The position numbers were made by a program, and so were the translations under genes. Below, piece by piece: positions 1 to 8,900 of a DNA stretch of 64,000 nt. The notes beneath the pieces were generated by a model that made no database searches, had not been told where the DNA came from, and saw only the letters and a list, made by a program, of their open reading frames with translations. Source of the DNA: Streptomyces sp. NBC_01296 (GTDB taxonomy: Bacteria; Actinomycetota; Actinomycetes; Streptomycetales; Streptomycetaceae); assembly GCF_035984415.1 (NCBI RefSeq), contig NZ_CP130720.1, forward strand, positions 3,410,001 through 3,474,000, given 5' to 3'. The stretch's first letter is position 1. Every line of letters starts with the position of its first letter.

Positions 1-1012
1 GAAGTTCCTGCCCGCCACGCTCCTGACCCTGACCACGGCGCTCACCCTGGGCGCGGTCCCGGCCGCGCAGGCGGCCCAGGCCGCCCCGGCTGCCTCCCCG
101 GCATCCGCCCCGGCATCCCCCCCGGCCTCCGACGGCCGGATCTCGACGGCCTTCACCCTCCCCGGCGAGAAGGTCTACCCCGAGGGCATAGCCACCGACC
201 CCCGCAACCACAGCGTCTACGTCGGCTCGTACGCGGACGGCACCGTCTACCGGGCCCGCCCCGGACAGCGCACCGCCGAGGTGTTCCTGCCCGCCGGCAC
301 CGACGGCCGCCACACGGCGAACGGCCTGCGCGTCGACGCCCGCGGCCGCCTGTGGGTGACCGACTCCACCTCCGGGGTCTCCGTGTACGACACCGCGTCC
401 CGCAGGCGCCTGGCCCACTTCGAGGTCGCCGGGACCGGCGGGCTCTTCGTCAACGACCTGGCCATCACCCCGGACGGCACCGCCTACCTCACGGACAGCG
501 TCCGCTCGGTGGTCTACCGCGTCACCCCGGCCCAGCTGGCGGCCGGCTCCGGCGCGCTGCTCCCCGCGTACGACCTGAGCGGGCACCTCACCCCGTCCCC
601 GGCGGGCAGCTTCGCCCTCAACGGCATCGTCTCGGACCCGGCGGGCCGCTTCCTGCTGGCCGTGGACATGACCGCGGGCGACCTCCACCGCATCGACCTG
701 CGCACCGGCGCGATATCCCGCGTCGCCCTCCAGGGCGGCGACCTCACCCACGCCGACGGCCTCGACCTCGCCCCGGACGGCACGCTGCGGGTGGCCCACA
801 ACACCACGAACACCCTGACCCGGTGGCACCTGAGCCCCGACGGCACCCGGGCCCGGCTGACCCGGACGATCACCGACCCGTCCCTGCAGATCCCGACCAC
901 GCTGAGCCACACCCCGGGCCGCACGCTCGTGGTCCGCTCCCAGTTCGACAAGGGCGGCCCCATGGGCCCGGGCACGCCGACGTCCTTCACGATCGCCTCG
1001 GTCTCCTTCTGA
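1..1012 (+). CDS. secreted SMP-30/gluconolactonase-like beta-propeller protein (5' partial)
   Basis: The reading frame is already open at base 2 and ends with TGA at 1010-1012, so the start codon lies before the window. The first visible residues are the end of a Sec signal peptide (hydrophobic LLTLTTALTLGAV followed by AQAAQAA). An Ala/Pro/Ser-rich linker comes next, then a repeat-containing domain. Blade-like repeats of the type EGIATDPRNHSVYVGSYADG, ANGLRVDARGRLWVTD and VNDLAITPDGTAYLTD are typical of six-bladed SMP-30/gluconolactonase/NHL propellers. Such proteins are calcium-dependent lactonases or binding scaffolds, and the substrate here cannot be told. It converges on the helicase gene with only 33 bases between stops. 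Confidence 0.85.
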   Translation, partial: KFLPATLLTLTTALTLGAVPAAQAAQAAPAASPASAPASPPASDGRISTAFTLPGEKVYPEGIATDPRNHSVYVGSYADGTVYRARPGQRTAEVFLPAGTDGRHTANGLRVDARGRLWVTDSTSGVSVYDTASRRRLAHFEVAGTGGLFVNDLAITPDGTAYLTDSVRSVVYRVTPAQLAAGSGALLPAYDLSGHLTPSPAGSFALNGIVSDPAGRFLLAVDMTAGDLHRIDLRTGAISRVALQGGDLTHADGLDLAPDGTLRVAHNTTNTLTRWHLSPDGTRARLTRTITDPSLQIPTTLSHTPGRTLVVRSQFDKGGPMGPGTPTSFTIASVSF

Positions 1013-1045
1013 CGCACCCCTCGCGCGCTTCGGCCCTGGCGGGCC

Positions 1046-3256
1046 TCACCGGCTTCGCGGCGCTGCGCCGAGCCGCGCCTGCTCCTCCTCGACGATGCGC
1101 CGGGCCAGCGAGGTGTCCGAGACGTCGACCGCCTCGGGGGCCGACTCCGCCACCACGCTGCGCCGGGCGTACGCGTCGAACAGCCGCGCCTTGCGCTCCA
1201 GCACCTCCAGCATCCGCTGGTCCACCCCGTCCGTGGCCAGCAGCCGGTGCACCCGTACGGCGCGCACCTGGCCCATCCGGTGGGCGCGGGCCACCGCCTG
1301 CTGCTCCATGGTCGGCTTGACCTGCGGCTCGCAGAGGATCACCACGGACGCCGCCTGCAGGTTGATCCCGATGCCGCCCGCCTCGATCTGCGCGAGCAGC
1401 ACGGCGTGCCCGGCCGCCGCGCCGAACCCGTCGACGAGCCGCTGGCGGCGCGCGGGCGGCACGCTCCCGGAGATCGGCCCGAAGAGCCGGCCTCCGTCGC
1501 TTCCGTCACCCCCGTCGCGTCCGCCGTCTCCCGACGGCCGGCGCCCGAGCGCCTCCTCGACCGCCCCGAGCACCTCGCGGAAGGAGGAGAACACCACGAC
1601 CTTCAGCCCGTTGGCGGCGGCGTCCGCCACCAGCTCGCGCAGCCGTTGCAGCTTCGCCGACTTGTCCGGCTTCGCGTACGCGGCCCTGCGCATCGCCATG
1701 AAGTTGCCGGCCCGCACCGCCGCCCGGTAGGCGTCCCGGTCGGCGGCGCTCAGCTCCTCCCATTCGTCGGTCCACTGGAGCTCGGGCAGCTCGCCGAGTA
1801 CGTCGCGCTGGTTGCGCCGCAGGTACGCGGGCGCCACCGCCTTGCGGAACGCCTTGGACCCGGCGACCGTGTCGACGTCCCCGATCCCGGAGACCGCCTC
1901 GGGCCGCAGGATCCGTACGAGACTGCGGAACTCGGAGACCCGGTTCTCCATCGGGGTGCCGGTGAGGAAGAGGACGTACGTGCAGCGGGCGGCCCAGGCG
2001 GCGACCGCCAGGGAGCGCTGCGCGCGCGGGTTCTTGACGTGGTGCGCCTCGTCCACGACGAGCATCCCCAGGTCCTCGGCGGCGAGTTCGGGGAATCCGG
2101 TCAGCGCCTGGAAGGTCGTCACGGCCACCCCGCCCTCCCCCCGCCAGTCCGCGAAGGCGTCGTGCCGGCCGGGGCCGTGCAGGGCGACCGCGCGCAGGGT
2201 GCTGCGCGCCTCGATCTCGCGGGTCCAGTTGATCAGGACGCCGGCCGGGCAGACCACGAGGAAGTGGCGCTGCCCCTGCGCGGCGAGGTGCGCGAGGGCG
2301 GCGAGCGCCTGGACCGTCTTGCCCAGCCCCATCTCGTCGCCGAGGATCACCCGCCGCTGGGCGAGGGCGAAGCGGGCGCCGAAGGACTGGTACCCGCGCA
2401 GCGAGACCCGGCGGTGCGTTGCGTCGAGGTCCTGGGCACGGATCCGCTCGGCCAGCGCCTCGGGCAGGAACCCCTGGGCGGCGGCCGGGTCGGGGCCGGT
2501 CCCGGCGCGCTCGGTGATCTCCGCGAGCAGCCCGTAGTACTCGGCGGAGCGCAGCTCGAAGTCGACCCAGGCGGCCGCCTCGTCGGCGGGGCCGCGCAGC
2601 AGGTCGACCGAGGCCTGCCCGAGCAGTACGGGCACCCCGCTCCCGGCGGCCTCCGCGGTCAGCCGGCCGATCTCCCCGACGGCGGCCAGGGCCCGCTCGC
2701 GCCGCTCCCGGCCCGCGAACCACCTCCGCAGCCGGCCTGCGGCGGGCCCGGCGTCGGCGAGCAGCGGCCCGAGCCCGGATTCCAGCTGCCGGGCCGCCCC
2801 GACGGCCCGGCGGGCTTCGGGCCCGGCCTCGACGAGGAGCTGCAGGGCGGTCACGAGTGCGGTGGTCCGGGGTTCGGGGCGGTCCACGTCGAGGTGTACG
2901 GCGACGGTCTCCCCGACGGCCTCGGCGAGCTGCCGGGCGGCGCCCAGCGCCTGGTCGGCGGTCTGCTGCCCGACCCCGGGGATCTGCCGCAGCCGGTGGC
3001 GTCCGGCATCCAGCACCTGCTGCACGGTGTCGAACCCGGCCGCCTCGATGGCGGCCACCCGCAGCCGCCCCTCGGTGACCTGGGCCAGCCGGTCGACGGG
3101 GATCCGCCGCAGCTCGAGGCGGGCCAGCTCCGCGTGGATCGGCGCCCAGGCCTCCCGTACGGCTTCGACGGCCCGCCGGTGGTCGGCCAGCAGCGCGCCG
3201 GCCGCCGCGTGCAGCCGCTCGCCCGCGCCGATCGCCTCGGCCGCCCTGTGCCGCAT
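1046..3256 (-). CDS. SNF2-family DEAD/DEAH helicase-like ATPase
   Basis: About 736 residues. Superfamily 2 Swi2/Snf2 ATPases move along double-stranded DNA and remodel protein-DNA complexes. The N-terminal 250 residues are helical and include a helix-hairpin-helix-like segment (QIPGVGQQTAD, about residue 95). The ATPase begins with GDEMGLGKT (residues 306-314, Walker A Lys313), followed by DEAH at 402-405, LTGTPMENR, and a C-terminal lobe with GGIGINLQAA and AVARAHRMGQ. That order is complete for the family. I chose ATG 3256 because a GGGAGG stretch lies a few bases upstream; an in-frame start 63 bases further out lacks this support. The gene is single, with no nuclease or methylase neighbour to suggest a DISARM-like defence role. 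Confidence 0.93.
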   Translation of the reverse strand: MRHRAAEAIGAGERLHAAAGALLADHRRAVEAVREAWAPIHAELARLELRRIPVDRLAQVTEGRLRVAAIEAAGFDTVQQVLDAGRHRLRQIPGVGQQTADQALGAARQLAEAVGETVAVHLDVDRPEPRTTALVTALQLLVEAGPEARRAVGAARQLESGLGPLLADAGPAAGRLRRWFAGRERRERALAAVGEIGRLTAEAAGSGVPVLLGQASVDLLRGPADEAAAWVDFELRSAEYYGLLAEITERAGTGPDPAAAQGFLPEALAERIRAQDLDATHRRVSLRGYQSFGARFALAQRRVILGDEMGLGKTVQALAALAHLAAQGQRHFLVVCPAGVLINWTREIEARSTLRAVALHGPGRHDAFADWRGEGGVAVTTFQALTGFPELAAEDLGMLVVDEAHHVKNPRAQRSLAVAAWAARCTYVLFLTGTPMENRVSEFRSLVRILRPEAVSGIGDVDTVAGSKAFRKAVAPAYLRRNQRDVLGELPELQWTDEWEELSAADRDAYRAAVRAGNFMAMRRAAYAKPDKSAKLQRLRELVADAAANGLKVVVFSSFREVLGAVEEALGRRPSGDGGRDGGDGSDGGRLFGPISGSVPPARRQRLVDGFGAAAGHAVLLAQIEAGGIGINLQAASVVILCEPQVKPTMEQQAVARAHRMGQVRAVRVHRLLATDGVDQRMLEVLERKARLFDAYARRSVVAESAPEAVDVSDTSLARRIVEEEQARLGAAPRSR

Positions 3257-3341
3257 GCCCCTCCCCTCGACCGCTCCCGCCGGCTGCTCCCGGCTGCGCC
3301 GGGTAACGACTGCACGCAACCTACCGCCGTCGGCGGGACGC

Positions 3342-3782
3342 TCAGTAGCCGTTCACGGCGCCGCCCACGGTGATCTCCGTCTTCATGCCGAGGTCTTTGT
3401 GCCCGTCGACGGGGCAGTAGAGCTCGTACGTACCGTCCTTGAGGGTGATGTCGAACTTCCCGCTCTCCCCCGGCGCCAGGGTCTTGGAGCGCTGCTCCCC
3501 GCCCGGTCCCTCGACCTCCAACGCGTGGTCGTGGTGGCCGGTGTTCTTGACGGTGAACGAGTAGGCCCCTGCCTTGAACGTCTTCTGGGACAGGGCGATG
3601 TGGAAGTCGCTGAGGTCCGCCGTGACCTGCGTCGCGGAGGGCGCGGGCGGGGCGGGCGGCGCCGCCGGGCCGTTTCCGGCACCGTCGGCGCTGCCCCCGC
3701 AGGCGGCCAGCAGCCCCGCGAGTGCTCCGGCCGCCAGCCCCATTCCCACGCGAGTGGTTCGGGTGGTGCGTGTCCTTGTCAT
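3342..3782 (-). CDS. cupredoxin-domain lipoprotein (blue copper-like)
   Basis: A 146-residue exported protein. The N-terminus carries a twin-Arg-free signal peptide ending in the lipobox LLAACG, so it should be lipid-anchored outside the membrane, followed by an Ala/Pro linker. The remaining 95 residues form a cupredoxin domain. The C-terminal ligand loop reads CPVDGHKDLGM (Cys, His and Met spaced as in type-1 copper sites), and a candidate upstream His lies in NTGHHDHALEV. The family binds copper for electron transfer or copper handling. It is divergent from the ECF sigma/anti-sigma pair, with about 75 bases between start codons, so shared regulation is plausible but not shown. The start is the ATG directly before the TRTRTTR basic stretch. 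Confidence 0.9.
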   Translation of the reverse strand: MTRTRTTRTTRVGMGLAAGALAGLLAACGGSADGAGNGPAAPPAPPAPSATQVTADLSDFHIALSQKTFKAGAYSFTVKNTGHHDHALEVEGPGGEQRSKTLAPGESGKFDITLKDGTYELYCPVDGHKDLGMKTEITVGGAVNGY

Positions 3783-3856
3783 GGCAGGGATACGGCTGAC
3801 CGCCGCCGGGAGATTGCGGACGGGGACGAAGGCCGGGAGAGGAGCACAATGAAGGG

Positions 3857-4492
3857 GTGTTTCCGCGCGAACCCGAACCAATCCATTCGGGGAGGCCGAA
3901 CGTATCCACTGATGTGCAGAGAACGGGCCTCCCCCTCGGGCGTGCGCCGGACGAAGCACTTCTGTCGGGCCTGGCGACGGGTGATCCCGAGATCGCGGTC
4001 GCATTCGTCCGCCGCTTCCAGCGCACGGTGTTCGGCGTGGCCATCGCCGTCGTCGGAGACGCGCAGCTCGCCGAGGACATCGCCCAGCTGACGTTCGAGC
4101 GCGCATGGCGGCACGCCCAGGTCTACGATGCGCGCCGCGGTTCGGTACGGACCTGGCTGACGGCGATCGCGCACCATCTGGCGATCGACGCGGTCCGGGC
4201 CCGCCGGGCCAACCCGGTCGCCCCCGAGGACCTGGACGCCCTCCTCGACATCGTGACGCAGACCCCCGAGCAGCAGGCGCTCGCCGCCGAGACGTCGGCC
4301 GGGGTACGGACGGCCGTGGCGGCCCTGCCCCGGGATCAGGCGCGCGCCCTGGTGATGGCGGGCATCTACGGGATGACCGCGCAGCAGGTCGCCGACATGG
4401 AGCGGATCCCGCTGGGGACGGCCAAGACGCGGATCCGGACGGCCATGCACAAGCTGCGCAGGACCCTGGGGGCCGAGGAGAGCCGGCGATGA
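3857..4492 (+). CDS. ECF-family RNA polymerase sigma factor
   Basis: About 211 residues with the two-domain ECF layout. Region 2 (about residues 45-110) includes AEDIAQLTFERAWRHAQVYDARRGSVRTWLTAIAHHLAIDAVR split over its helices. After a short linker, region 4 (about 145-200) is a helix-turn-helix with ALVMAGIYGMTAQQVADMERIPLGTAKTRI. ECF factors direct RNA polymerase to stress or envelope promoters and are held inactive by a membrane anti-sigma factor. Here the stop codon overlaps the next ATG (ATGA), which ties this protein to the zinc-finger anti-sigma gene. The start is uncertain: GTG 3857 lies downstream of a GAGGAG stretch at a long spacing, and GTG 3914 is an alternative that gives a protein starting just before RTGLPLG. 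Confidence 0.92.
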   Translation: MFPREPEPIHSGRPNVSTDVQRTGLPLGRAPDEALLSGLATGDPEIAVAFVRRFQRTVFGVAIAVVGDAQLAEDIAQLTFERAWRHAQVYDARRGSVRTWLTAIAHHLAIDAVRARRANPVAPEDLDALLDIVTQTPEQQALAAETSAGVRTAVAALPRDQARALVMAGIYGMTAQQVADMERIPLGTAKTRIRTAMHKLRRTLGAEESRR

Positions 4493-5193
4493 GCGAGATG
4501 ACCTGCGAGCAGCTGAGGGAGCTCGACGCCGAGCTGGCGTTGGACATCCTTCCGGCCCGGGAGCGCGCCCGTGCGGTCGCCCACCTGGACCGGTGCCCCG
4601 GCTGCCGGGGGCACATCGAGCAGCTGGCCCAGGTCGGCGACGGACTGCTGGGCCTGCTGCCGGGCACGGAGCCCCCGGTCGGCTTCGAGAGCCGCGTCAC
4701 GGCCGGCCTCCAGCCGGCCCCGCAGCAGGCTCCCCCGCAGCCGGTGCCGCAGCCCGCGCCGGCCCGGCGCCGGCTGCTGCGGCCCCGGGTCGCGGTCGCG
4801 GCGGCGGCCCTGGCGGTGGCGTGCGGGTTCGCCGGCTGGGCGGCGGGCACGGTGATCGAGCAGGCCTCGGGGCCCGCGTCCCCGACGGCCGGCGCGAACG
4901 GCCAGCTGCTGCAGGCGCCGCTGATGGCGGCGGGCGGGGAGGTGGGCCGGGTCTTCGCCCATCCGGGCCAGCAGGGCTGGGTGTACATGTCGGTGGACCT
5001 GGAGAAGGCGACGCCGGAGGTCAGCTGCGTACTCGTCAACAAGGACGGCACGACGACCCGCCTGGGCACGTTCTCGCTCCAGGGCGGCTACGGCTACTGG
5101 GTCGCGGCGGCCGACGTGAACCCCACGACCCTCGCGGGCGCCAACCTCCTCACCCCGGACGGCACGGTCCTGGCCAAGGCCAATTTCGCCTGA
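4489..5193 (+). CDS. membrane anti-sigma factor with zinc-finger (ZAS) domain
   Basis: A 234-residue protein translated from an ATG that overlaps the sigma-factor stop. The N-terminal cytoplasmic domain contains the ZAS signature His-x3-Cys-x2-Cys (AHLDRCPGC, residues about 31-39), used by RsrA/RskA-type anti-sigma factors to bind their sigma partner. A Pro/Gln/Arg linker is followed by one membrane helix (AVAAAALAVACGFAGWAAG, near residue 110). An extracellular domain of about 110 residues resembles the RskA C-terminal domain. Such proteins release the sigma factor after regulated proteolysis or redox change. With the cupredoxin gene next door, an envelope redox or copper signal is a reasonable guess only. 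Confidence 0.92.
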   Translation: MSEMTCEQLRELDAELALDILPARERARAVAHLDRCPGCRGHIEQLAQVGDGLLGLLPGTEPPVGFESRVTAGLQPAPQQAPPQPVPQPAPARRRLLRPRVAVAAAALAVACGFAGWAAGTVIEQASGPASPTAGANGQLLQAPLMAAGGEVGRVFAHPGQQGWVYMSVDLEKATPEVSCVLVNKDGTTTRLGTFSLQGGYGYWVAAADVNPTTLAGANLLTPDGTVLAKANFA

Positions 5194-5301
5194 CGGCCAA
5201 CGGAGAGTAATCGTCCGACATGCGGGAGTCACCACTCGGTGCCAGGGTGGTGGACGTCCCCAGTGGACGTCCCCTCACCCTCTTCGAGGAGCGAAACCCG
5301 C

Positions 5302-5484
5302 ATGGTCAAGAAGCAGCCGCCCCAGGACAAGGCCAACAAGCTCAAGGAGCAGGCCAAGCAGAAGATGCAGGAAGCCAAGAGCCAGGCGAAGAACCCGGAC
5401 CGCACGTCCGAGGACATGGACATGGACATGGACATGCCCCAGGACCGCCCCCGCCCGTCAGGCTCCTCCGGGTCCCTGCACTAG
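5302..5484 (+). CDS. small charged hypothetical protein with DM repeat
   Basis: A 60-residue, highly hydrophilic protein beginning MVKKQPPQDKANKLKEQAKQ. Its first half is a Lys/Gln/Ala-rich amphipathic helix. It is followed by the repeat DMDMDMDM and a Pro/Ser tail. There is no signal peptide or membrane segment. A GAGGAG ribosome-binding sequence lies 11 bases upstream of the ATG, and a perfect hairpin terminator follows directly, so it looks like a real single gene. I do not recognise a family; the Asp/Met run could in principle bind metal, but this is speculation. It lies 108 bases after the anti-sigma gene. Confidence 0.65.
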   Translation: MVKKQPPQDKANKLKEQAKQKMQEAKSQAKNPDRTSEDMDMDMDMPQDRPRPSGSSGSLH

Positions 5485-5492
5485 CGGCACCA

Positions 5493-5525
5493 CAAGGCGC
5501 GCCCACCTCCCCCGGGCGCGCCTTG
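5493..5525. terminator. hairpin terminator
   Basis: A perfect 12-bp inverted repeat, CAAGGCGCGCCC and GGGCGCGCCTTG, with a 9-base loop. It lies between the small plus-strand gene and the convergent lipoprotein gene and could serve both. Confidence 0.8.
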
Positions 5526-5548
5526 CGCGTTCCGCCGCCCCGCTGCGC

Positions 5549-5953
5549 TCACGGGACCACGAAGGTCAGTTTCGCCGGTGGGGTGGGGGGGTGGGGGACG
5601 GAGATGTGGGTGGTGCCCTCGCGGACCGCGCGGAGTTCCCATTCGCGGTGGCCCGTGGCCGTCACGTTGCTGAGGGGGATCAGCAGGACCGACTCGCCCT
5701 GAGCGGTGGGTTCCGGGCCGGTCTCCGGGAGCCGGAGCCGGGCCGTCTGGCCGACCTCGAGCCGGCCCGTGAAGCCGCCGTCGGCCCCGGTGAGTACGCG
5801 GCCCTGCGCCGGCGTCGGTGCGCCGGCTCCCGTGGCGCCCGTACCGCCCGGGTCACGTGCCTCTTTCGCCGGCGGACGCGCCCGGCCGCCCCCGCACCCG
5901 GTGAAGAACCCGAGGGCGGCGAGGCACACCAGGCGCCGGTCAGCCACCGTCAC
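5549..5953 (-). CDS. small putative lipoprotein of unknown function
   Basis: About 134 residues. The N-terminus has a short signal sequence with a lipobox-like cleavage site (LGFFTGC), followed by a Gly/Ala/Pro linker and a beta-rich domain of about 80 residues ending FVVP. The frame overlaps the last bases of the M36 protease gene: GTG 5953 or GTG 5947 both lie inside its 3' end. Translation is therefore probably coupled and the two exported proteins would be made together. I do not recognise the C-terminal domain. It could be an assembly or inhibitor partner of the protease, which is inference from coupling only. Confidence 0.72.
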   Translation of the reverse strand: MTVADRRLVCLAALGFFTGCGGGRARPPAKEARDPGGTGATGAGAPTPAQGRVLTGADGGFTGRLEVGQTARLRLPETGPEPTAQGESVLLIPLSNVTATGHREWELRAVREGTTHISVPHPPTPPAKLTFVVP

Positions 5954-8900
5954 GCACGTTGAACCGCAGCAGGACGTCGACCTGGGACAGCAGCTGGTTC
6001 CGCGTCGACGCCGGGTCGTTGTAGAGCGCCTCGGCGCGGGCCACCGCCGCCCCGAAGGTCGAGTCCGTCTTCCGGTCGCCATCGGTGTCGACCGGCGTGG
6101 CCAGGTCGTACGACCCGTTCGCGAAGTTGAGCCACGCCGCGAGCAGCTGCTGGGACACCAGCGGCCTCGGCTGCGGGGAGCCCGAGCTCAGGATCGCGTA
6201 CGCCTGGGCCTCGGTCAGCGGCCCGTAGACCGCGCTCATGAACGAGGCCACGCCCAGCAGACAGGCCCGCTGCGCCGGCGTGAACAGGCTCGGCGCCCGC
6301 CCGTCGTACTCGCCCGTCCAGTACGCCTGGTTGCGCGCCCGCAGGGCATTGCCGGTGGTGATGACGGCCGCCGTGTCGGAGGCGGCGCCTGCGTCGTCGT
6401 CCCGGCCGGTGAAGGTCAGCGTGGACAGGCAGGCTGCCGGGTACGCGTGCGATTTCGTCGCCGTCACGTTGCGCGGCTGGATCGAGGGGCTCGGGTCCAG
6501 GTCGGCGGCCGGCGGGTTCACCGGCGAGACCAGGCTGTCCGAGGCCCCGTCCCCCCACAGCCAGGTCAGGGTCAGCTCGTCGCTGCCGGGGTCGGTCGAC
6601 GTGCCCTTCACGGCGACCGGCGTACCGGCGTGGGCGATGAAGGCCTTCTGCCCGTTGTACGTCGTCTGCCCGTCGGCCGAGATCGCCGCGGCCGGGTCGG
6701 TGTTGGCGATCGTCGCGTCGGCCGACCGGCAGCTGCTCGTGTCGTCGTCACTGCCGCAGACCTCGATCCGGAAGGTCCCGTCGTCCCCGTACGTGTGCGC
6801 CGCGGAGAAGCTCAGCGTCGCGTCGGGACGTACGTTCTCCAGCGTGCCGGCCAGCGCCTGCGGGCCCGCTCCGTCGCCCCAGTCGACCGTGGCCGTCAGC
6901 GGGTCGAGCCGGCCCGGGTCGCCGATGCCGCCCGTCAGGGTGACCGGGGTGTTCTCCCCGGCCGGGGGGACCGTCTGCAGGGACACGGTCGGCGCGACGT
7001 TCTCGACGGTGACCGTCGTCGCGTCGGTGTCGGTGTTGCCCGCGCTGTCCGTCACCCGGAGTCCGACGGTGAGGACGCGGTCCTGGCCCACCTGGCCGAA
7101 GGTGGCGCTGACCCCGGTGGCGTCGTCGTACTGCCCGTCGTTGTCGAGGTCCCACGCGTACGTCGCCGGGTGCCCGGCCGAGGGCCCGGTCCCTTGGGCG
7201 GAGCTGGCGGCGCTGAGCGTGACGTCCGTACCCTCGCCCGTCCTGTACGGGCCGCCCGCGTTCGCGGTCGGCAGGCAGGCGGCCGGGACGGTCTCGTCGG
7301 CCGTCACGGTGTTCTGGTCCGCGCTCGACGCGGCGCCCGCGCCCATGCCGCGGCCGGCGAAGACCCGCCACAGCAGGCACTGGTTCGCGCCCGCGCTGTC
7401 GGTCATGTCGGCGGCGAGGATGCCGTCGCGGGCGTCGAGGTAGCTCGGCGCGGTGACGGTGTTCTTCATGCCGTCGATGACCAGCTGCTCGGTGAACGCG
7501 ATGCCCTTCGCCTCGCGGATGTCGTACATCGTCGCGGCCCAGATCTCCCCGTTGCGGTGCACGCCGCGGGCCGGGCGGAACGTTCCCCACTTCTCGGTGG
7601 ACGTGTCGTACGCCTGCGTGCGGATGCCGGTGGCGGTGTTGCCGGTGACGTACTCGCCGACCGTTGCGTCGCCCCACTTGAGGAAGGAGATCGTGTCGCT
7701 CCAGCCCTCCCCGAGGGCGCCGGTCTGGGCGCCGCCGCCGAGGTGGCCGCCGCCGACGAGGCGGTTGGACACGCCGTGCCCGTACTCGTGCGCGATGACG
7801 TCGCCGTCGAGCGAACCGTCACGCCACGGCCGGCCCGGCGGCTGCCACATGTACATCTGCATGCGCGGGCTGGCGCCGTCCCCGGGGGTGCCGAAGTTGG
7901 CGTTGTTCGTGCACCGGATCGCGTTCGGCGGCGTGCTGCTGTCCAGGCAGCCGAAGTCCCAGCCGTCCTGCGCCTCGGCCAGCACCGGGTCGTCGCCCGC
8001 GCCGCCGCGACCGAAGTTGTCGACCTGGAAGTTCCGCGACGCCTCGTCGAACCCCAGGTTGTAGAGGTAGTCGTGCATCACGTTGATGTAGTAGAAGAGC
8101 TGCGTGACGACGGGGTTCACGTCCGCGTCGAGGTTGGCCTGCGTCCCACTGGCGTTGGTGCGCCAGGTGTCGTTGAACGTGTGGCCGAAGTGCTGGAAGG
8201 CGGGGTCGCCGCCGGCCGGGGACTGCGGGCGCAGCGCGTCGTTCCCGGTGTCCGGCACCGTGTTGTCGCCGTCCTCGTCCCGGTACGCGTTGGCGTTGTT
8301 GCCCTGGGTCAGCCGGTCCGCCACCCAGGAGCCGTCGCGCCCGGTGAACGGCGTGACGGTACGGGCGGCGCCGGCGGCGTCCGGGTGCTGCGCCGTGAAG
8401 ACGGTCCCTTCGGGGCCTGCGTGGTGGTACCGGCTCTCGCGGCTCAGCAGCCGTCCGTCGGCGGCATCCACCACCGTCTGGTACCAGGACGTACCGGAGA
8501 CCTCGATGTCGGTGAGCCAGGCGGGGCGCAGCTCGCGGCCCGAGTCGGTGGGGAACCACACCAGCTCGGCGGTCACGTCGTTGGGCTTCGTGAGCCTCTT
8601 GGCGTAGACGTTCTTGAACTTCTGCTTGCCCTTGTCGCGGTTGTCCGTGCCCGTCAGCTCGTGCTGCGCCCTGGCGCCCTGGGCCTCGGCCGCATGGTCG
8701 AGGGCTTGCTTCGCCGTCAGCTCCACGCTGCCGGCCGGCTCGGCGGTCACGACGGCGCCGCCGAGGATGACGAGGCGGCCGCGCTTGTCGACGGTGGCGG
8801 TGAGGAGCCCGCCGTGTACGCGCATGCCGTCGATGCTCTGACCGATCGTCACTTGCTGCGCCCCGTTGTGCCGGGTGGGGTACGTGGAGACGACGACGAG

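Noticed and set aside
1247-3373. Long plus-strand open frame of about 700 codons opposite the SNF2 gene
   Set aside because: High third-position GC leaves antisense frames open. The translation is low-complexity Pro/Gly/Arg without any domain, while the minus-strand protein has all helicase motifs.
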